DNA of 64,000 nt from CALODL01 sp942492115 (GTDB lineage: Bacteria > Planctomycetota > Phycisphaerae > UBA1845 > CAIVHJ01). The DNA lies in the NCBI GenBank assembly GCA_942492115.1, contig CALODL010000033.1, positions 496,001 to 560,000 on the forward strand, given 5' to 3'. The position numbers and the translations under genes were made by a program. This document shows, in pieces, positions 9,149-17,902 of this stretch (within the stretch, counting starts at the first letter, position 1; each line of letters starts with the position of its first letter). The notes beneath the pieces are model-generated. The model ran no database searches. It worked only from the letters and a program-made list of their open reading frames with translations, and was not told where the DNA came from.

Positions 9149-9998
9149 CGATGCCATAACGTTCGGCCAGCTTGAGCATTTGCGGGCAGTCGACGATCAG
9201 CGTCTTGCCAGCTTCGATACACAGCGCGCTCGCACCATTGCGGTGCAGTGTCTCGATGGTCTCCGGTCCGATCGTCGGGACGTCGAAGCGCATGTCTTGA
9301 TCGGGCTTGCTGACCTTGACGTGGCACCACCCACCCGCGCGACACAACCGGCCGGCACGCTCGATCATACGATCGGTCCCTTCGACCGCCTCGACCGCGA
9401 TGATATCGCGATCGCGCACGGCGATGGACTGACCGATATCGAGACGCCCCATCTCTTTGGCGATACGCCACCCGAACTCGATATCACGGTCCTGCGCCGG
9501 TGTGGTCCGACGGGCAGTCAAGAATCCCTCCCAGGCCATGGAGTCCTTGGTATACTCGACGCAATCTTCCATTGTGATGCCCTTGTGTTCGAATTCGTCG
9601 GCAACGGCCTTCAGGATCGTGTCGGCGCGCATGTCCGGCACCCTGAGAAACCACAACTTGAAGGTCGTCCAGTCGGGCCGGAAAAAGAGCAACCGGCGCA
9701 AACCACTGAAATCGTGCAGCTCGGTCTTGCGTACTGCTCCAGCCAGAATGACACGGTGGCAGGACCGGCGTCTGAGCATGCGTATCCACTGTCCCAGGCG
9801 CACGATCCCAGTCCAGTGGAACTCATCGGCGACCTCCGCCAGGGCCGGATCCGCAAGTCCGCGAATGCCCAGTACGATGACATGGTTGCCCGCGCGCCGC
9901 GCACCCTCGATGACCATTCTCGGAAATTCGCCCCCGCCGCATACAACGCCGATACGGCGATCTCCTACCGACTGGTTCTCTACGATCACAACACACAT
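9078..9998 (-). CDS. lpxI: UDP-2,3-diacylglucosamine diphosphatase LpxI
   Basis: The glycine-rich start (RIGVVCGGGEFPRMVIEGAR) and the regions GIRGLADPALAEVADEFHWTGI, the AGAVRK segment and the C-terminal KPDQDMRFDVPTIGPETIE match the LpxI (DUF1009) family. LpxI hydrolyses UDP-2,3-diacylglucosamine to lipid X and UMP in lipid A synthesis, at the cytoplasmic face, and replaces LpxH in many non-proteobacterial phyla. The length of 306 residues is slightly above the usual 270-290, so the true start may lie a few codons downstream; the first ten residues are weakly supported. It overlaps the convergent small membrane-protein gene by 71 bases. No other lipid A gene is in the window. Confidence 0.88.
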   Translation of the reverse strand: MCVVIVENQSVGDRRIGVVCGGGEFPRMVIEGARRAGNHVIVLGIRGLADPALAEVADEFHWTGIVRLGQWIRMLRRRSCHRVILAGAVRKTELHDFSGLRRLLFFRPDWTTFKLWFLRVPDMRADTILKAVADEFEHKGITMEDCVEYTKDSMAWEGFLTARRTTPAQDRDIEFGWRIAKEMGRLDIGQSIAVRDRDIIAVEAVEGTDRMIERAGRLCRAGGWCHVKVSKPDQDMRFDVPTIGPETIETLHRNGASALCIEAGKTLIVDCPQMLKLAERYGIVIVGRRDSAGAAVPVDDAARKSA

Positions 9999-10040
9999 CC
10001 CCCAATGCGATGGGCGCAGCCCATTGATCTTTCAAATAAG

Positions 10041-10070
10041 AGCGTGACCGTCCGCTACGACGGCCACGCT
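10041..10070 (-). terminator. Hairpin upstream of lpxI, possible terminator
   Basis: Twelve-base arms (AGCGTGaCCGTC and GACGGcCACGCT, one mismatch) enclose a six-base loop. On the minus strand the tail is CTTATTTG, only moderately T-rich. It lies between lpxI and the doubtful small gene at 10107-10328 and may end that gene's transcript. Confidence 0.4.
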
Positions 10071-10106
10071 CCGGAAGGAAAGAGGCCTTTCGGACGCCGC
10101 GAGCGC

Positions 10107-10328
10107 CTAGCAAAACCGACTGTGCGCGACACCGTCTGTTTTGCTGGACACTCGGTTCTGCTGGAACCCCAGAAGCCACTGCAACAGTCGCCTGTCCCGA
10201 ACCCCGAGGATCACTCGCGCATGCTCTGGCGGTGCCAGGAACAACTCGCTGACGCCGCAGTGATCACGACATTGGCTGCGACTCTGGCAACAGCGACGTA
10301 TCTTTCTGGCGAGTCTGGCGTTGAGCAT
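10107..10328 (-). CDS. Possible small basic protein, doubtful
   Basis: 73 residues, arginine- and cysteine-rich, with no family resemblance that I can name. Two facts speak for it: an AAGGGG ribosome-binding site about eight bases before the ATG, and a hairpin downstream at 10041-10070. Against it: no domain, and a composition that could arise by chance in GC-rich DNA. It would lie upstream of lpxI in the same direction. Confidence 0.25.
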   Translation of the reverse strand: MLNARLARKIRRCCQSRSQCRDHCGVSELFLAPPEHARVILGVRDRRLLQWLLGFQQNRVSSKTDGVAHSRFC

Positions 10329-11002
10329 CGTCGAACCCCTTTCAAAGAGTCCACGCGTCGTGAACAGGGAGGGTCCGCAGAAGAAGGAGGCGCGAAGCCC
10401 GTTTCCCCCGGTGACGTGATCGACTCACGGCTCCAACCGCCCGTGTCCGTGCGGCCGAAGCCCACCCCGAAAATGGCCGCGTGTTCCATTGCCCCCGCCG
10501 GAACCACGGCCGTCACATTATTGAGTGTGCGGAGTGTCCAAACCGTAAGTCATGCCCATGAAGACAGTTCGCGGGCCGGGCCGCGTCCGGCGACCGTCGC
10601 TTAGTGCCCCATTTCACAATTCTTTGTAGGGTTTTCCGGTCGCTTGCCACCCTGGACTGTGTTGCTCGTCGTCAACGATGTCAGGCATCGCCTCCTCCTC
10701 GCGCCTTGCCCAACACGACAATCGCCGCGGAGAACCCTACACCCAATTATGAAAGGGAGCACTTAGCGTTTGACCATCAAGGCCTTGCGCAATCTGTCAC
10801 GCGGTGCAGCCCCCCCAGGGCCACCTGGGCGATGAATCGTTCCCGACCATCAGCTACAATAATGAGTCCGGATGCCTTACCGGACTCAGTGAGCACAAGC
10901 AACGAATTCCAAAACCTTATCTGCACCGGCCCATGACCGGTACCAGTCCATGCGCATGCTAACCTCGAATGGAATCGGGTGTTGGCCAACGGGAGGCGAT
11001 GA
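10329..11002. other. Intergenic region without a convincing gene
   Basis: About 670 bases upstream of the protease gene. Several open frames of 70-120 codons exist on both strands, but none has a recognisable domain, a good start site or conserved-looking composition. The ribosome-binding site GGGAGG of the next gene lies at its end (10991-10996). Confidence 0.6.
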
Positions 11003-14000
11003 ATGTTTGCACAGCTACGAACCCACCTTGTAATCGGCCAGGTTGTCGGCGTGATGGCCCTGGCCAACGCACCGGCTACGGCCCAGACTCCGCAGAAAAC
11101 GACGAAGGACGTTCTGCGGAACCAGGTCAACGCGACCCTCGATCTCGATCGATCCGACGTTCAGGATCTTGCGATCGAGGCCACCGCAACTGATTCGTTC
11201 AGCACGACCATCATGATCGATGGTCAACCTCATGTTCTTGACGTGGCCAAGCATTCGGTGCGCTCCCCGAACTTCGAACTGCTCGTGCAATACGAAGCCG
11301 AAGGCCCGCTGGTCCCGCTCGACCCGCCCCCCGTCAGAACGTTTCGCGGCGAGGTCCGCGACATGCCAGGTTCTGACGTACGCTTGAGCAATCACGACGG
11401 AGCGCTGGAGGGCATCATCATTCTGCCCGACGAGCGCGTGTTCGGCGTTGAGCCGCTGACGGGCCTGGGAGTCGCCAGCGAGGGCAACCTTCACGCCATC
11501 TACGATGCGGCCGACTGGCTCAACAGCAGTGGCTACGAATGTGGTGTTGACGCAGTCATGGAGCAATACGGGTTCATCAACTCCGAACCAGACCGTCAGA
11601 CCGCCGGCAGCAATGATGACATCACTGAGATCGGTCTCGATTGTGACGGCGACTACTACACCGACAAGGGCTCGGATGTCGACAGCGCACTCGAGGCCAT
11701 GGAGACCATCATCAACAACGTCTCGGGGGTTTACGAAGTGTCCCCCATCAATGTCACTTATGAAGTCACCGTTGCGATCGTCCGCACCAGCAACGGCAGC
11801 TACACCTCGACCGACGCCGGCACCCTGTTGTGCCAGTTCCGCAGTGAATGGAATACCCTGCCCGAGTCACAGATCCAACGCGATGTGACCCACTTGTTCA
11901 CTGGCAAGAACCTCGCCGGCACCACGATTGGAGTCGCCTGGCTCAGTCGAGTATGCAACGTCGGTGGGTTCACCTGTGGTGCGTCCGGCAATATGGCATA
12001 CGGCCTGTCTGAGAACATCAACGGTACGACATCCCGAACCGCGCTGACAGCGCACGAGCTGGGACACAACTGGAGTTCTCCGCACTGCAATGGGTCGGCG
12101 AACTGCAGGATCATGTGTTCGGGCCTGGGTGGCTGCGACGGATTGTCCCCCCTCACTTTTGCCCCCGATCCCGAGTCGTCAATCGTCAACTACAAGAACA
12201 ACGCCGGATGCTTCACGCCGCTCGGGCCGCCCCAGGCACTACCGTTTTGCGAGGAGTTCGCGGCCGCGTCGATCGACACCGACCGCTGGTCCTTCGTCGA
12301 CGGCGCCATCGTCTCCGGGGCCTCATCCAATCCGCCCAGTCCGCCGTTCGCACTGCAACTCAACGCCTCCGGATCGGGTCTGTACCTCGATGATGAGATC
12401 CGGTCGAATTTCGTGCTCATGGCCGGCCAGTTCGATGTCGAACTGACGTTCTACACACAACATCAGGGCGTCGAGGCGGGTGAAGAACTCGTGATCGAGT
12501 ATCTCGACATTCTCGACCGTTGGATCGAGGTCGACCGCATCATGTCGGACGGGGTCGACCAGAATGTGTTCACCTTCCACACCTACGAATTGCCTGTTCC
12601 GGCCGGTCATAACGATTTCAGACTGCGCTTCCGCGCCGAGGTCGATGGGGTCAACGACAACTGGTACATCGACGACATCGGGCTGGATTGTTTCTGTGAC
12701 GATCCGTGTTCCGACGGCAACGCGTGTACGATTTCGGACACGTGTATTGACGTCCAGTGTGTCGGCACACCGGTTGATTGTTCAGGACTCGATTCCGACT
12801 GCGTTGCGGCCTCATGTGATCCGGGCGGCAGTGCCGGCAATTGCGACATACTGTTGCCGACCAACGACGGCGGCGCGTGCAACGGTGCGACGGGGTTCTG
12901 TGAGGACGGGGCATGCCTCAGCCCCCTGAATACCGCGCGGGTGTACATGGCTCGGGACGGCCAGCAAAACGCCGGCGCCGACGTGGGGGCGCGCGCCGTG
13001 ACCATGTCCGCCGCATCGTCCACCCGCATCATGGTGTGGATGAGCGATCTGGGTTCACCCGGTGGCCAGCTGAATGGCTACCAGGTGCTCATGCCCTTCT
13101 CGACCACACCATTGCCTGGATCGACGGGTACTGTCGAATATCTCAACAACTCACCAGGAAACCCCGAGCTGGGCGACTCCATACGCATCGATACGACGCG
13201 TGAAGACTGGGTCTTCGCTGACGAGGCAGCCATCCTCGATGTGTTCTACACCGAGAGCAACGCCCTGCAGTTGTTCGGCGCGTTGTACACGACCATCCCT
13301 GGACTCGGCCCCGACCCTGCGACCATGGGCACGCGCTACCTGGGCGAATTCGAAATCAGTGCATCGGCCGACGCACTCGGTGATTTCGAATTGCGGTTCA
13401 ATCAAAGTACCCCGCCGCTGACGCAGTTCTTCGACCCTGTCGGGTTCGAGTTTACCGTCGATCAGTTCCAGCCGCTCGTGATCAGCGTGGTGGAAGGCGG
13501 CGGCTGTGGAAACGGCACCATTGCCGAGTGCGCCGACCTCGACGACGACGAGGTCCGTGACGACAACTGTGTGTGGTTCGAATGTGCTGCCGGGACATGC
13601 GTGGGCACGGACATCGTTTTCGCCGACATGGGCGGTCAGTTTGGAGCGTGCCCGCCGGACGGTACTGCAGATGGCAATGATCGGTTCCATGCACTCAACT
13701 GCTTCGCCAACGTCGATCCAGACGGTGGAGGCGGCTACGTCTGTGAGGCGGATCCCCCGGCAGCCTACAACGTCGACGCCGGCGGCCAGTTTGGCAGCTG
13801 CAATCCAGATGGCGTCTGCGATGGCAATGATGCATTCGCCGCGTTGAATGCTTTCGGCGGGACCACGACCTGCAGCTGTCCCCTCGATGGCGGGCCGGCG
13901 CCTACCGTGACCGAACCGCGAGTCGTCGACCGCGCCGGTTTCAATCTGGTGGCGCTCCGCGACGGCATCCGTGCGGGTGAGCTCATCGAAGTCGACGTGC

Positions 14001-14407
14001 GTCTGGATCGCGCGCTTCCCGACCTCCGCGGGTATCAGCTGCACCTCGCGGCAAGCGGTGGTGGCAGTGGTCGCCTCGATCTGATTGATATCGCGATGCC
14101 CGCTGACGGTGTCTTTGCCAGTGAATGGACCGCGTTCAATCGAACGACAGGGCAGATGGTCGCTGGACGTGACAGCAGCGGCGTGGCCGTGTCCCAGGGT
14201 TCGCTGGCGACGTTCACCTTCCGAGCCAGCAAGGACGCGCGCGGGACATTTACAGTGAACCTCCTGCCGTTCGATGCAGGCCATCCCGATCAGCGATCGT
14301 TCCTGTTCGCCACGTCGCCGAGCGACATCATCGCCATCGACGGTGGCAATCCGCTGACAGTCAAGGTGGCTGGACCAGCACACCGCGCGGTGTCACGCAC
14401 CCGTTGA
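11003..14407 (+). CDS. Secreted metzincin-type zinc metalloprotease with dockerin-like and cohesin-like C-terminus
   Basis: A GGGAGG site six bases upstream fixes the ATG. Signal peptide residues 1-27 end at TAQ. After a propeptide-like region comes the catalytic domain (about 200-400) with HELGHNWSSPH at residues 351-361, the HExxHxxxxxH zinc signature of metzincins, and a following CRIMCS that fits the Met-turn; the closest named group is reprolysin-like (M12B). A jelly-roll-like domain (about 415-560) and a short cysteine-rich linker follow. Residues about 646-830 form a first cohesin-like beta domain, 841-965 the duplicated dockerin-like module and 975-1115 a second cohesin-like domain. 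The last two closely match the C-terminus of the protein at 1-3429. Known for the family: zinc-dependent endopeptidase. Inferred: an extracellular protease anchored to, or assembled with, the other modular proteins. A strong terminator follows. Confidence 0.9.
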   Translation: MFAQLRTHLVIGQVVGVMALANAPATAQTPQKTTKDVLRNQVNATLDLDRSDVQDLAIEATATDSFSTTIMIDGQPHVLDVAKHSVRSPNFELLVQYEAEGPLVPLDPPPVRTFRGEVRDMPGSDVRLSNHDGALEGIIILPDERVFGVEPLTGLGVASEGNLHAIYDAADWLNSSGYECGVDAVMEQYGFINSEPDRQTAGSNDDITEIGLDCDGDYYTDKGSDVDSALEAMETIINNVSGVYEVSPINVTYEVTVAIVRTSNGSYTSTDAGTLLCQFRSEWNTLPESQIQRDVTHLFTGKNLAGTTIGVAWLSRVCNVGGFTCGASGNMAYGLSENINGTTSRTALTAHELGHNWSSPHCNGSANCRIMCSGLGGCDGLSPLTFAPDPESSIVNYKNNAGCFTPLGPPQALPFCEEFAAASIDTDRWSFVDGAIVSGASSNPPSPPFALQLNASGSGLYLDDEIRSNFVLMAGQFDVELTFYTQHQGVEAGEELVIEYLDILDRWIEVDRIMSDGVDQNVFTFHTYELPVPAGHNDFRLRFRAEVDGVNDNWYIDDIGLDCFCDDPCSDGNACTISDTCIDVQCVGTPVDCSGLDSDCVAASCDPGGSAGNCDILLPTNDGGACNGATGFCEDGACLSPLNTARVYMARDGQQNAGADVGARAVTMSAASSTRIMVWMSDLGSPGGQLNGYQVLMPFSTTPLPGSTGTVEYLNNSPGNPELGDSIRIDTTREDWVFADEAAILDVFYTESNALQLFGALYTTIPGLGPDPATMGTRYLGEFEISASADALGDFELRFNQSTPPLTQFFDPVGFEFTVDQFQPLVISVVEGGGCGNGTIAECADLDDDEVRDDNCVWFECAAGTCVGTDIVFADMGGQFGACPPDGTADGNDRFHALNCFANVDPDGGGGYVCEADPPAAYNVDAGGQFGSCNPDGVCDGNDAFAALNAFGGTTTCSCPLDGGPAPTVTEPRVVDRAGFNLVALRDGIRAGELIEVDVRLDRALPDLRGYQLHLAASGGGSGRLDLIDIAMPADGVFASEWTAFNRTTGQMVAGRDSSGVAVSQGSLATFTFRASKDARGTFTVNLLPFDAGHPDQRSFLFATSPSDIIAIDGGNPLTVKVAGPAHRAVSRTR

Positions 14408-14429
14408 CACCCGATTCGAGCTTCGACAA

Positions 14430-14467
14430 CACACCCCCGGAACCACGTGGTTGCGGGGGTGTTTTCT
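14430..14467 (+). terminator. Intrinsic terminator after the metalloprotease gene
   Basis: The arms ACACCCCCG (14431-14439) and CGGGGGTGT (14454-14462) pair over nine bases, with a nested AACC/GGTT stem inside, followed by TTTCTT. It sits 23 bases after the stop codon. Confidence 0.85.
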
Positions 14468-14485
14468 TGTGTGCTGTTCGCGACG

Positions 14486-15274
14486 TCAGTCGAGGGCGGC
14501 AATCGCGGCCAGAATGTCCTCGACACGGGGTCGCAAGGTCACGCGCTGCGCTACATGGCGCCAGGCAATCCTGCCGTCGCGATCGATCAGGACATGTGCC
14601 GGGATGGCAATATCCCCACCGTCCGGTGCCCCACCCGCATGAACCAGACCGTAAGCCTCGATGACGGAGCGATCGGCATCGCTCAGGATGGAGAACTGCA
14701 GCGCGTTGTTCTTGACCACGCGTCGTGACTTCGCGGGTGGATCGACCGCCACTGCCAGTACACGTCCACCCCGTTGAATCAATGCATCATTCACGGCTCC
14801 GAGCCCGCGGAGCTCTGCCTGGCAGACCATTCACCAGAACCCACGATAGAACACCAGCAGAACCGGCCCGTCCTCGAGCGTTGCACCCAGGTTGACCATG
14901 TTGCCATCCTGATCCTGGACCGTGAAGTCGGGGGCGACCGTCATATCCGCCAGGGCCCGGGCCTGCGGCACAGCGGTCAGGGCAAAAAACCCGAAACAGA
15001 ACCCTGCTGTAATCGCGGCGCTGATGCCGAACGGAATGCGCACCCTCCAACGACGATCGGTGGTCATCAACCACGCCCCCACCGCCAATCCGATCGCGAT
15101 CAGTCCGAACGCTGGCAGCGCCGTTTCACGAATCCACGGCACGCCTATCAATCCCATGTACAGCAGGGGCCCGGCCAGGGTCACGCCAGCAGCCAGCCAT
15201 GCAGCGGCGCCGCGTCGTGTCGTCACATCGTCTGCGGCGTTGTGCGCCCGTGCTCCGGTTGCTTCGTCTTGCAT
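14486..15274 (-). CDS. Membrane-anchored redoxin (AhpC/TSA-like) selenoprotein, Sec encoded by in-frame TGA
   Basis: Read through the TGA at 14831-14833, this is one 262-residue protein. The N-terminus has three membrane segments (about 23-45, 52-70 and 78-102). The rest is an AhpC/TSA-type redoxin with FYRGFW-U-MVCQAEL, in which selenocysteine (residue 148) takes the place of the first cysteine of the family's RGxWCxxC active site; C151 is the resolving cysteine. Downstream family features are intact: FSILSDADRSVIEAYGL and PAHVLIDRDGRIAWRH. A hairpin that fits bacterial SECIS rules lies 17 bases after the TGA. Start chosen at ATG 15274 because GGAGG lies ten bases upstream (15285-15289); ATG 15316 is the alternative. 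Reading the two halves as separate proteins would leave one without an active site and the other without a start signal. Family role: peroxide or disulfide reduction at the membrane. Confidence 0.8.
14796..14813 (-). promoter_or_regulatory. Predicted bacterial SECIS hairpin
   Basis: On the mRNA, GCUCCG pairs perfectly with CGGAGC around the six-base loop CGGGCU. The loop begins 23 bases after the UGA and has G as its second base. Known bacterial SECIS elements need a stem-loop with a G among the first two loop bases, about 16-37 bases after the UGA; this hairpin meets those conditions. SelB would bind it to insert selenocysteine. Confidence 0.7.
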
Positions 15275-15519
15275 CGCTCTCGAGCCTCCATGAAGGCGTC
15301 GGGGCGGAATCGGCACGCCGCGACGCTTTTACCCATATGTTAGTTCCAGGGGGAATACTGCCCAAAAAATGTGCTCTCCCTGCATCCTCGCATTGCGCCC
15401 CAACACGTTACGCACAACGGCACACCGCGTGCCTCATTCCCGGCAGCGACCCGCTGGCTGACTGAGACGAACGACGGTGAACGGGATCGTGGGTTTCTTG
15501 TTCTTTTCAGGAGAATCTG

Positions 15520-16902
15520 ATGAGTAAATGGCGTGGATTGACTATCGGTTGTGTGTGTTTGATGTGGGCAACAGGTTGCGGTAACCGTACGCTTGTCGGC
15601 TTGGAGACCGAGGACGCTTCGAACATTGAAGCTGTCGAAGTCCAGGAGTCCGCGTGCAAGGCCGGCGAAGCCAATGCCGAAACCGACCGCACGCTGCACA
15701 CTCGCGTGATCACTCCGCTGGGGCGTGAAATGGTCATGGACAGTCGCGTCGAGTTCAAGGACGATGACACGGTTCAGCTCACCCGCACCATCACCGTAGA
15801 CGGTGAACTGTTGATGTCGTCCGAAGCCTACGGCGACGGCCAGCTCATGGAAATGAGCGTCGAGTACGGTCCGCTGGTTGACGGCATGAACACTGCTTAC
15901 GCCAAGTTTTCCGGCGGGGAAATCAGCGGCATGATCAACGGACGGGAGCTGGTCCCGCAGTCCGCCGATGCGGACCCGCAGAGCGCCAAGTTTGCCGACG
16001 CCGCCCCCGCGCCAGATATGCTGATCGATCCGGATATCGAAGACGGGATGCTGGCCTTGATGCTGGCCGCCGAACGCACCATTGACGAATGCCCGCGTGC
16101 ACAGAACGGTGAACCGAATTCGATGCGCATGTTGCTCGGCGGCGCCGGCAATGACCACGGTCACGACAGCGATCCGGAAACCGATTTGGAATGCATTTTC
16201 TGCTGGACCGGATGCAGCGCTTCATTCGTCGGTTGTGCCATCGGTGTGTCGGCTGCATGTGCCGCCGCGGGACCGTTCTACGTTGTTTGCGAAGTGATTG
16301 CCCTGGCCGGTTGCGGCGCTGCCTACGCGTTGTGTCAGTACGGTTGTTATAACGGTGGCCCCTGCTGCCCGAGCGAGTGCGGTGATGTCGCCTGTTGCGA
16401 TGAGGGCGAGACGTGTCTCAACGAACAGACCGGCCTGTGTTGTGACGAAGGCAAAACCGCCTGTGTTGGCGAAAGCTGTTGTTCGAGCACCGAGGTGTGC
16501 ATCGGTCAGGGTGCCGAGGCGGGAACGTGCTGCGAAGCCGAATCGCTGTGTGGCAGTACCTGCTGCGGAGCGCTCGAGACGTGTGTCCCGGGCAAGAACA
16601 TCTGTTGCGGTTTCAACAATGCCGCGTGTGGCGACGGCTGTTGTGCTGAAGGCGACGTGTGCCTGGGCGACAGCTGCTGCCCGGCCGCCCAGGCCTGCGG
16701 TAACACCTGTTGTCCGGACGGCAGCTCGTGTGACGACGCGACCAAGACATGCCAGTCGTGTCCGTCCGATCACTTCGCGTGCAACGTCGGTGGCTGCTGT
16801 CCCAACGGCAAGGTCTGTACGGACGTCGAGGGCATCTGCTGTGAACAGGGTGAGTACTACTGTGGCGGTGCGTGCCGTCCGCTGAATGAATGCATTCAGT
16901 AA
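15520..16902 (+). CDS. Lipoprotein with a symmetric nine-cysteine hydrophobic domain and granulin-like cysteine repeats
   Basis: AGGAGA lies five bases before the ATG. The signal sequence ends in WATGC, giving a lipidated Cys20. Residues about 30-210 are an unrecognised acidic domain. Residues about 225-277 are hydrophobic and carry nine cysteines with spacings 2, 3, 6, 7, 9, 7, 6, 3, reminiscent of halocin C8-type domains. From about residue 281 to the end come repeated CC...C...CC units (for example CCxxxxxCGxxCCxxGxxC), like granulin or CCxxC repeats. Known: halocin C8 is a cysteine-rich microhalocin. Inferred: an outer-surface lipoprotein. Whether the hydrophobic domain is released as a peptide cannot be seen. 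It shares a bidirectional terminator with the convergent lipoprotein gene. Confidence 0.8.
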   Translation: MSKWRGLTIGCVCLMWATGCGNRTLVGLETEDASNIEAVEVQESACKAGEANAETDRTLHTRVITPLGREMVMDSRVEFKDDDTVQLTRTITVDGELLMSSEAYGDGQLMEMSVEYGPLVDGMNTAYAKFSGGEISGMINGRELVPQSADADPQSAKFADAAPAPDMLIDPDIEDGMLALMLAAERTIDECPRAQNGEPNSMRMLLGGAGNDHGHDSDPETDLECIFCWTGCSASFVGCAIGVSAACAAAGPFYVVCEVIALAGCGAAYALCQYGCYNGGPCCPSECGDVACCDEGETCLNEQTGLCCDEGKTACVGESCCSSTEVCIGQGAEAGTCCEAESLCGSTCCGALETCVPGKNICCGFNNAACGDGCCAEGDVCLGDSCCPAAQACGNTCCPDGSSCDDATKTCQSCPSDHFACNVGGCCPNGKVCTDVEGICCEQGEYYCGGACRPLNECIQ

Positions 16903-16951
16903 CGTGAAATGATGAAGTCAGAATAGCCGGTATCATCCGGCCGTAATTCAC

Positions 16952-16988
16952 ACGGGCCCGGCCATCAAGCCGGGCCCGTTGTTGTTTT
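16952..16988. terminator. Bidirectional intrinsic terminator between two convergent lipoprotein genes
   Basis: A perfect 11-bp stem (ACGGGCCCGGC with GCCGGGCCCGT) closes a six-base loop. On the plus side TGTTGTTTT follows. It lies about 50 bases after the plus-strand stop and borders the stop of the minus-strand gene at 16987. Confidence 0.8.
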
Positions 16989-17346
16989 ACTCAATGCAGT
17001 CGACGTAGTCCGTACAATCACAGCACGCAGCGCCTGCTGCCGCCACGGCCGTGCAGGTGCCCGGGGTCCCGCTCAGCGCCTCCCCGACCCCCTCTTCATC
17101 GATGGTCACGGCCAGCTCGCAGGTCGCCCCCACGACATCAGGGCACAGACACGCCGGTACGCCCCCTTCGGCCTCGACGAAGATGAGGCACGCCAACTCG
17201 ACTTCGGCCCGCAGAGTCGCACACTGCGTGGATTCCGCTGGCGCAGCGCCAGCGCCTGAAATCGGGTCAGGCGCTCCGGCCGGCGTGCAGCCCGTGAGCG
17301 TCAGGATGGCAACGAGGACTATCCCGGCATACTTAATCGCAGGCAT
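16987..17346 (-). CDS. Small cysteine-rich lipoprotein of unknown function
   Basis: Start chosen at ATG 17346, which gives a lipoprotein signal MPAIKYAGIVLVAILTLTGC with a clean LTGC lipobox; a GGAG lies about ten bases upstream. The upstream in-frame start at 17382 would add twelve residues that spoil the signal. The mature part of about 100 residues is acidic and has ten cysteines, ending in ACCDCTDYVDCIE; this suggests several disulfides. I know no family. It is convergent with the larger cysteine-rich lipoprotein at 15520-16902, so the two may serve the same surface structure, but this is only positional evidence. Confidence 0.7.
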   Translation of the reverse strand: MPAIKYAGIVLVAILTLTGCTPAGAPDPISGAGAAPAESTQCATLRAEVELACLIFVEAEGGVPACLCPDVVGATCELAVTIDEEGVGEALSGTPGTCTAVAAAGAACCDCTDYVDCIE

Positions 17347-17902
17347 CAGTTGAGGGCTCCACAGGACTACCTCGGGTTTCATGAACGATCATACATTGTA
17401 ACACACACGGGTGCCTTGGGCGCTCGACGACATGGGCAGGTCCCATGTGCGGGTGCTCCTGGCCGCGCGGCGCTCGGAGAACGCGCGGACGACCTTCCGT
17501 CCTCGCTGAAAACGACGACGTTGTTGGGATGGGCACAGTGAAGCTGCGGTTCACCAGGTGAGCTACGGGGGGCCGAACGGCCGTGAGGCCAAGCGCCCGC
17601 AGCGAACGCATGTCCTTGCGCTTGAAAAATATCGTATTAACCCGCCTGGCTTGCTCTACTCCATCGTACGTGACAGCGCTGGTCAACCGCACCGGGCCAG
17701 GTCGAGCGTTGGCCACCACGGGGCACTGAGCGCTGCGCAGCACATCCACGCTTCACATGTGCATTGGGATACTGTCCCGAGCGAAACAATGTTAAGGTAA
17801 GGCATTAGCTCTTGAAGAGTCGGGAGTCCGTAGTGCAGGAACTGGTCAGCAGACCACAGAGGTCCCGAATTCATCACACACTGGTCACTGGCGAGGCTGC
17901 AT
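17347..17902. other. Intergenic region with no supported feature
   Basis: About 560 bases between a minus-strand lipoprotein and a plus-strand propeller gene, so it should hold divergent promoters. No reading frame with a domain or credible start is visible, and I could not identify a promoter with confidence. Confidence 0.6.

Noticed and set aside
8979..10604. Long plus-strand open frame of 541 codons
   Set aside because: It runs antisense to lpxI, has no recognisable domain and no start signal. GC-rich antisense frames stay open by chance.
10777..11130. Minus-strand open frame of 117 codons upstream of the protease gene
   Set aside because: It overlaps the start and signal peptide of the well-supported protease gene and has no homology that I can recognise.
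13151..14383. Minus-strand open frame of about 410 codons inside the protease gene
   Set aside because: It is antisense to clear cohesin- and dockerin-like coding sequence and has no domain of its own.
14486..14830. Treating the redoxin C-terminal half as a separate short gene
   Set aside because: It would begin directly after the TGA, lack the first active-site residue and have no ribosome-binding site, while the upstream half would end in mid-domain.
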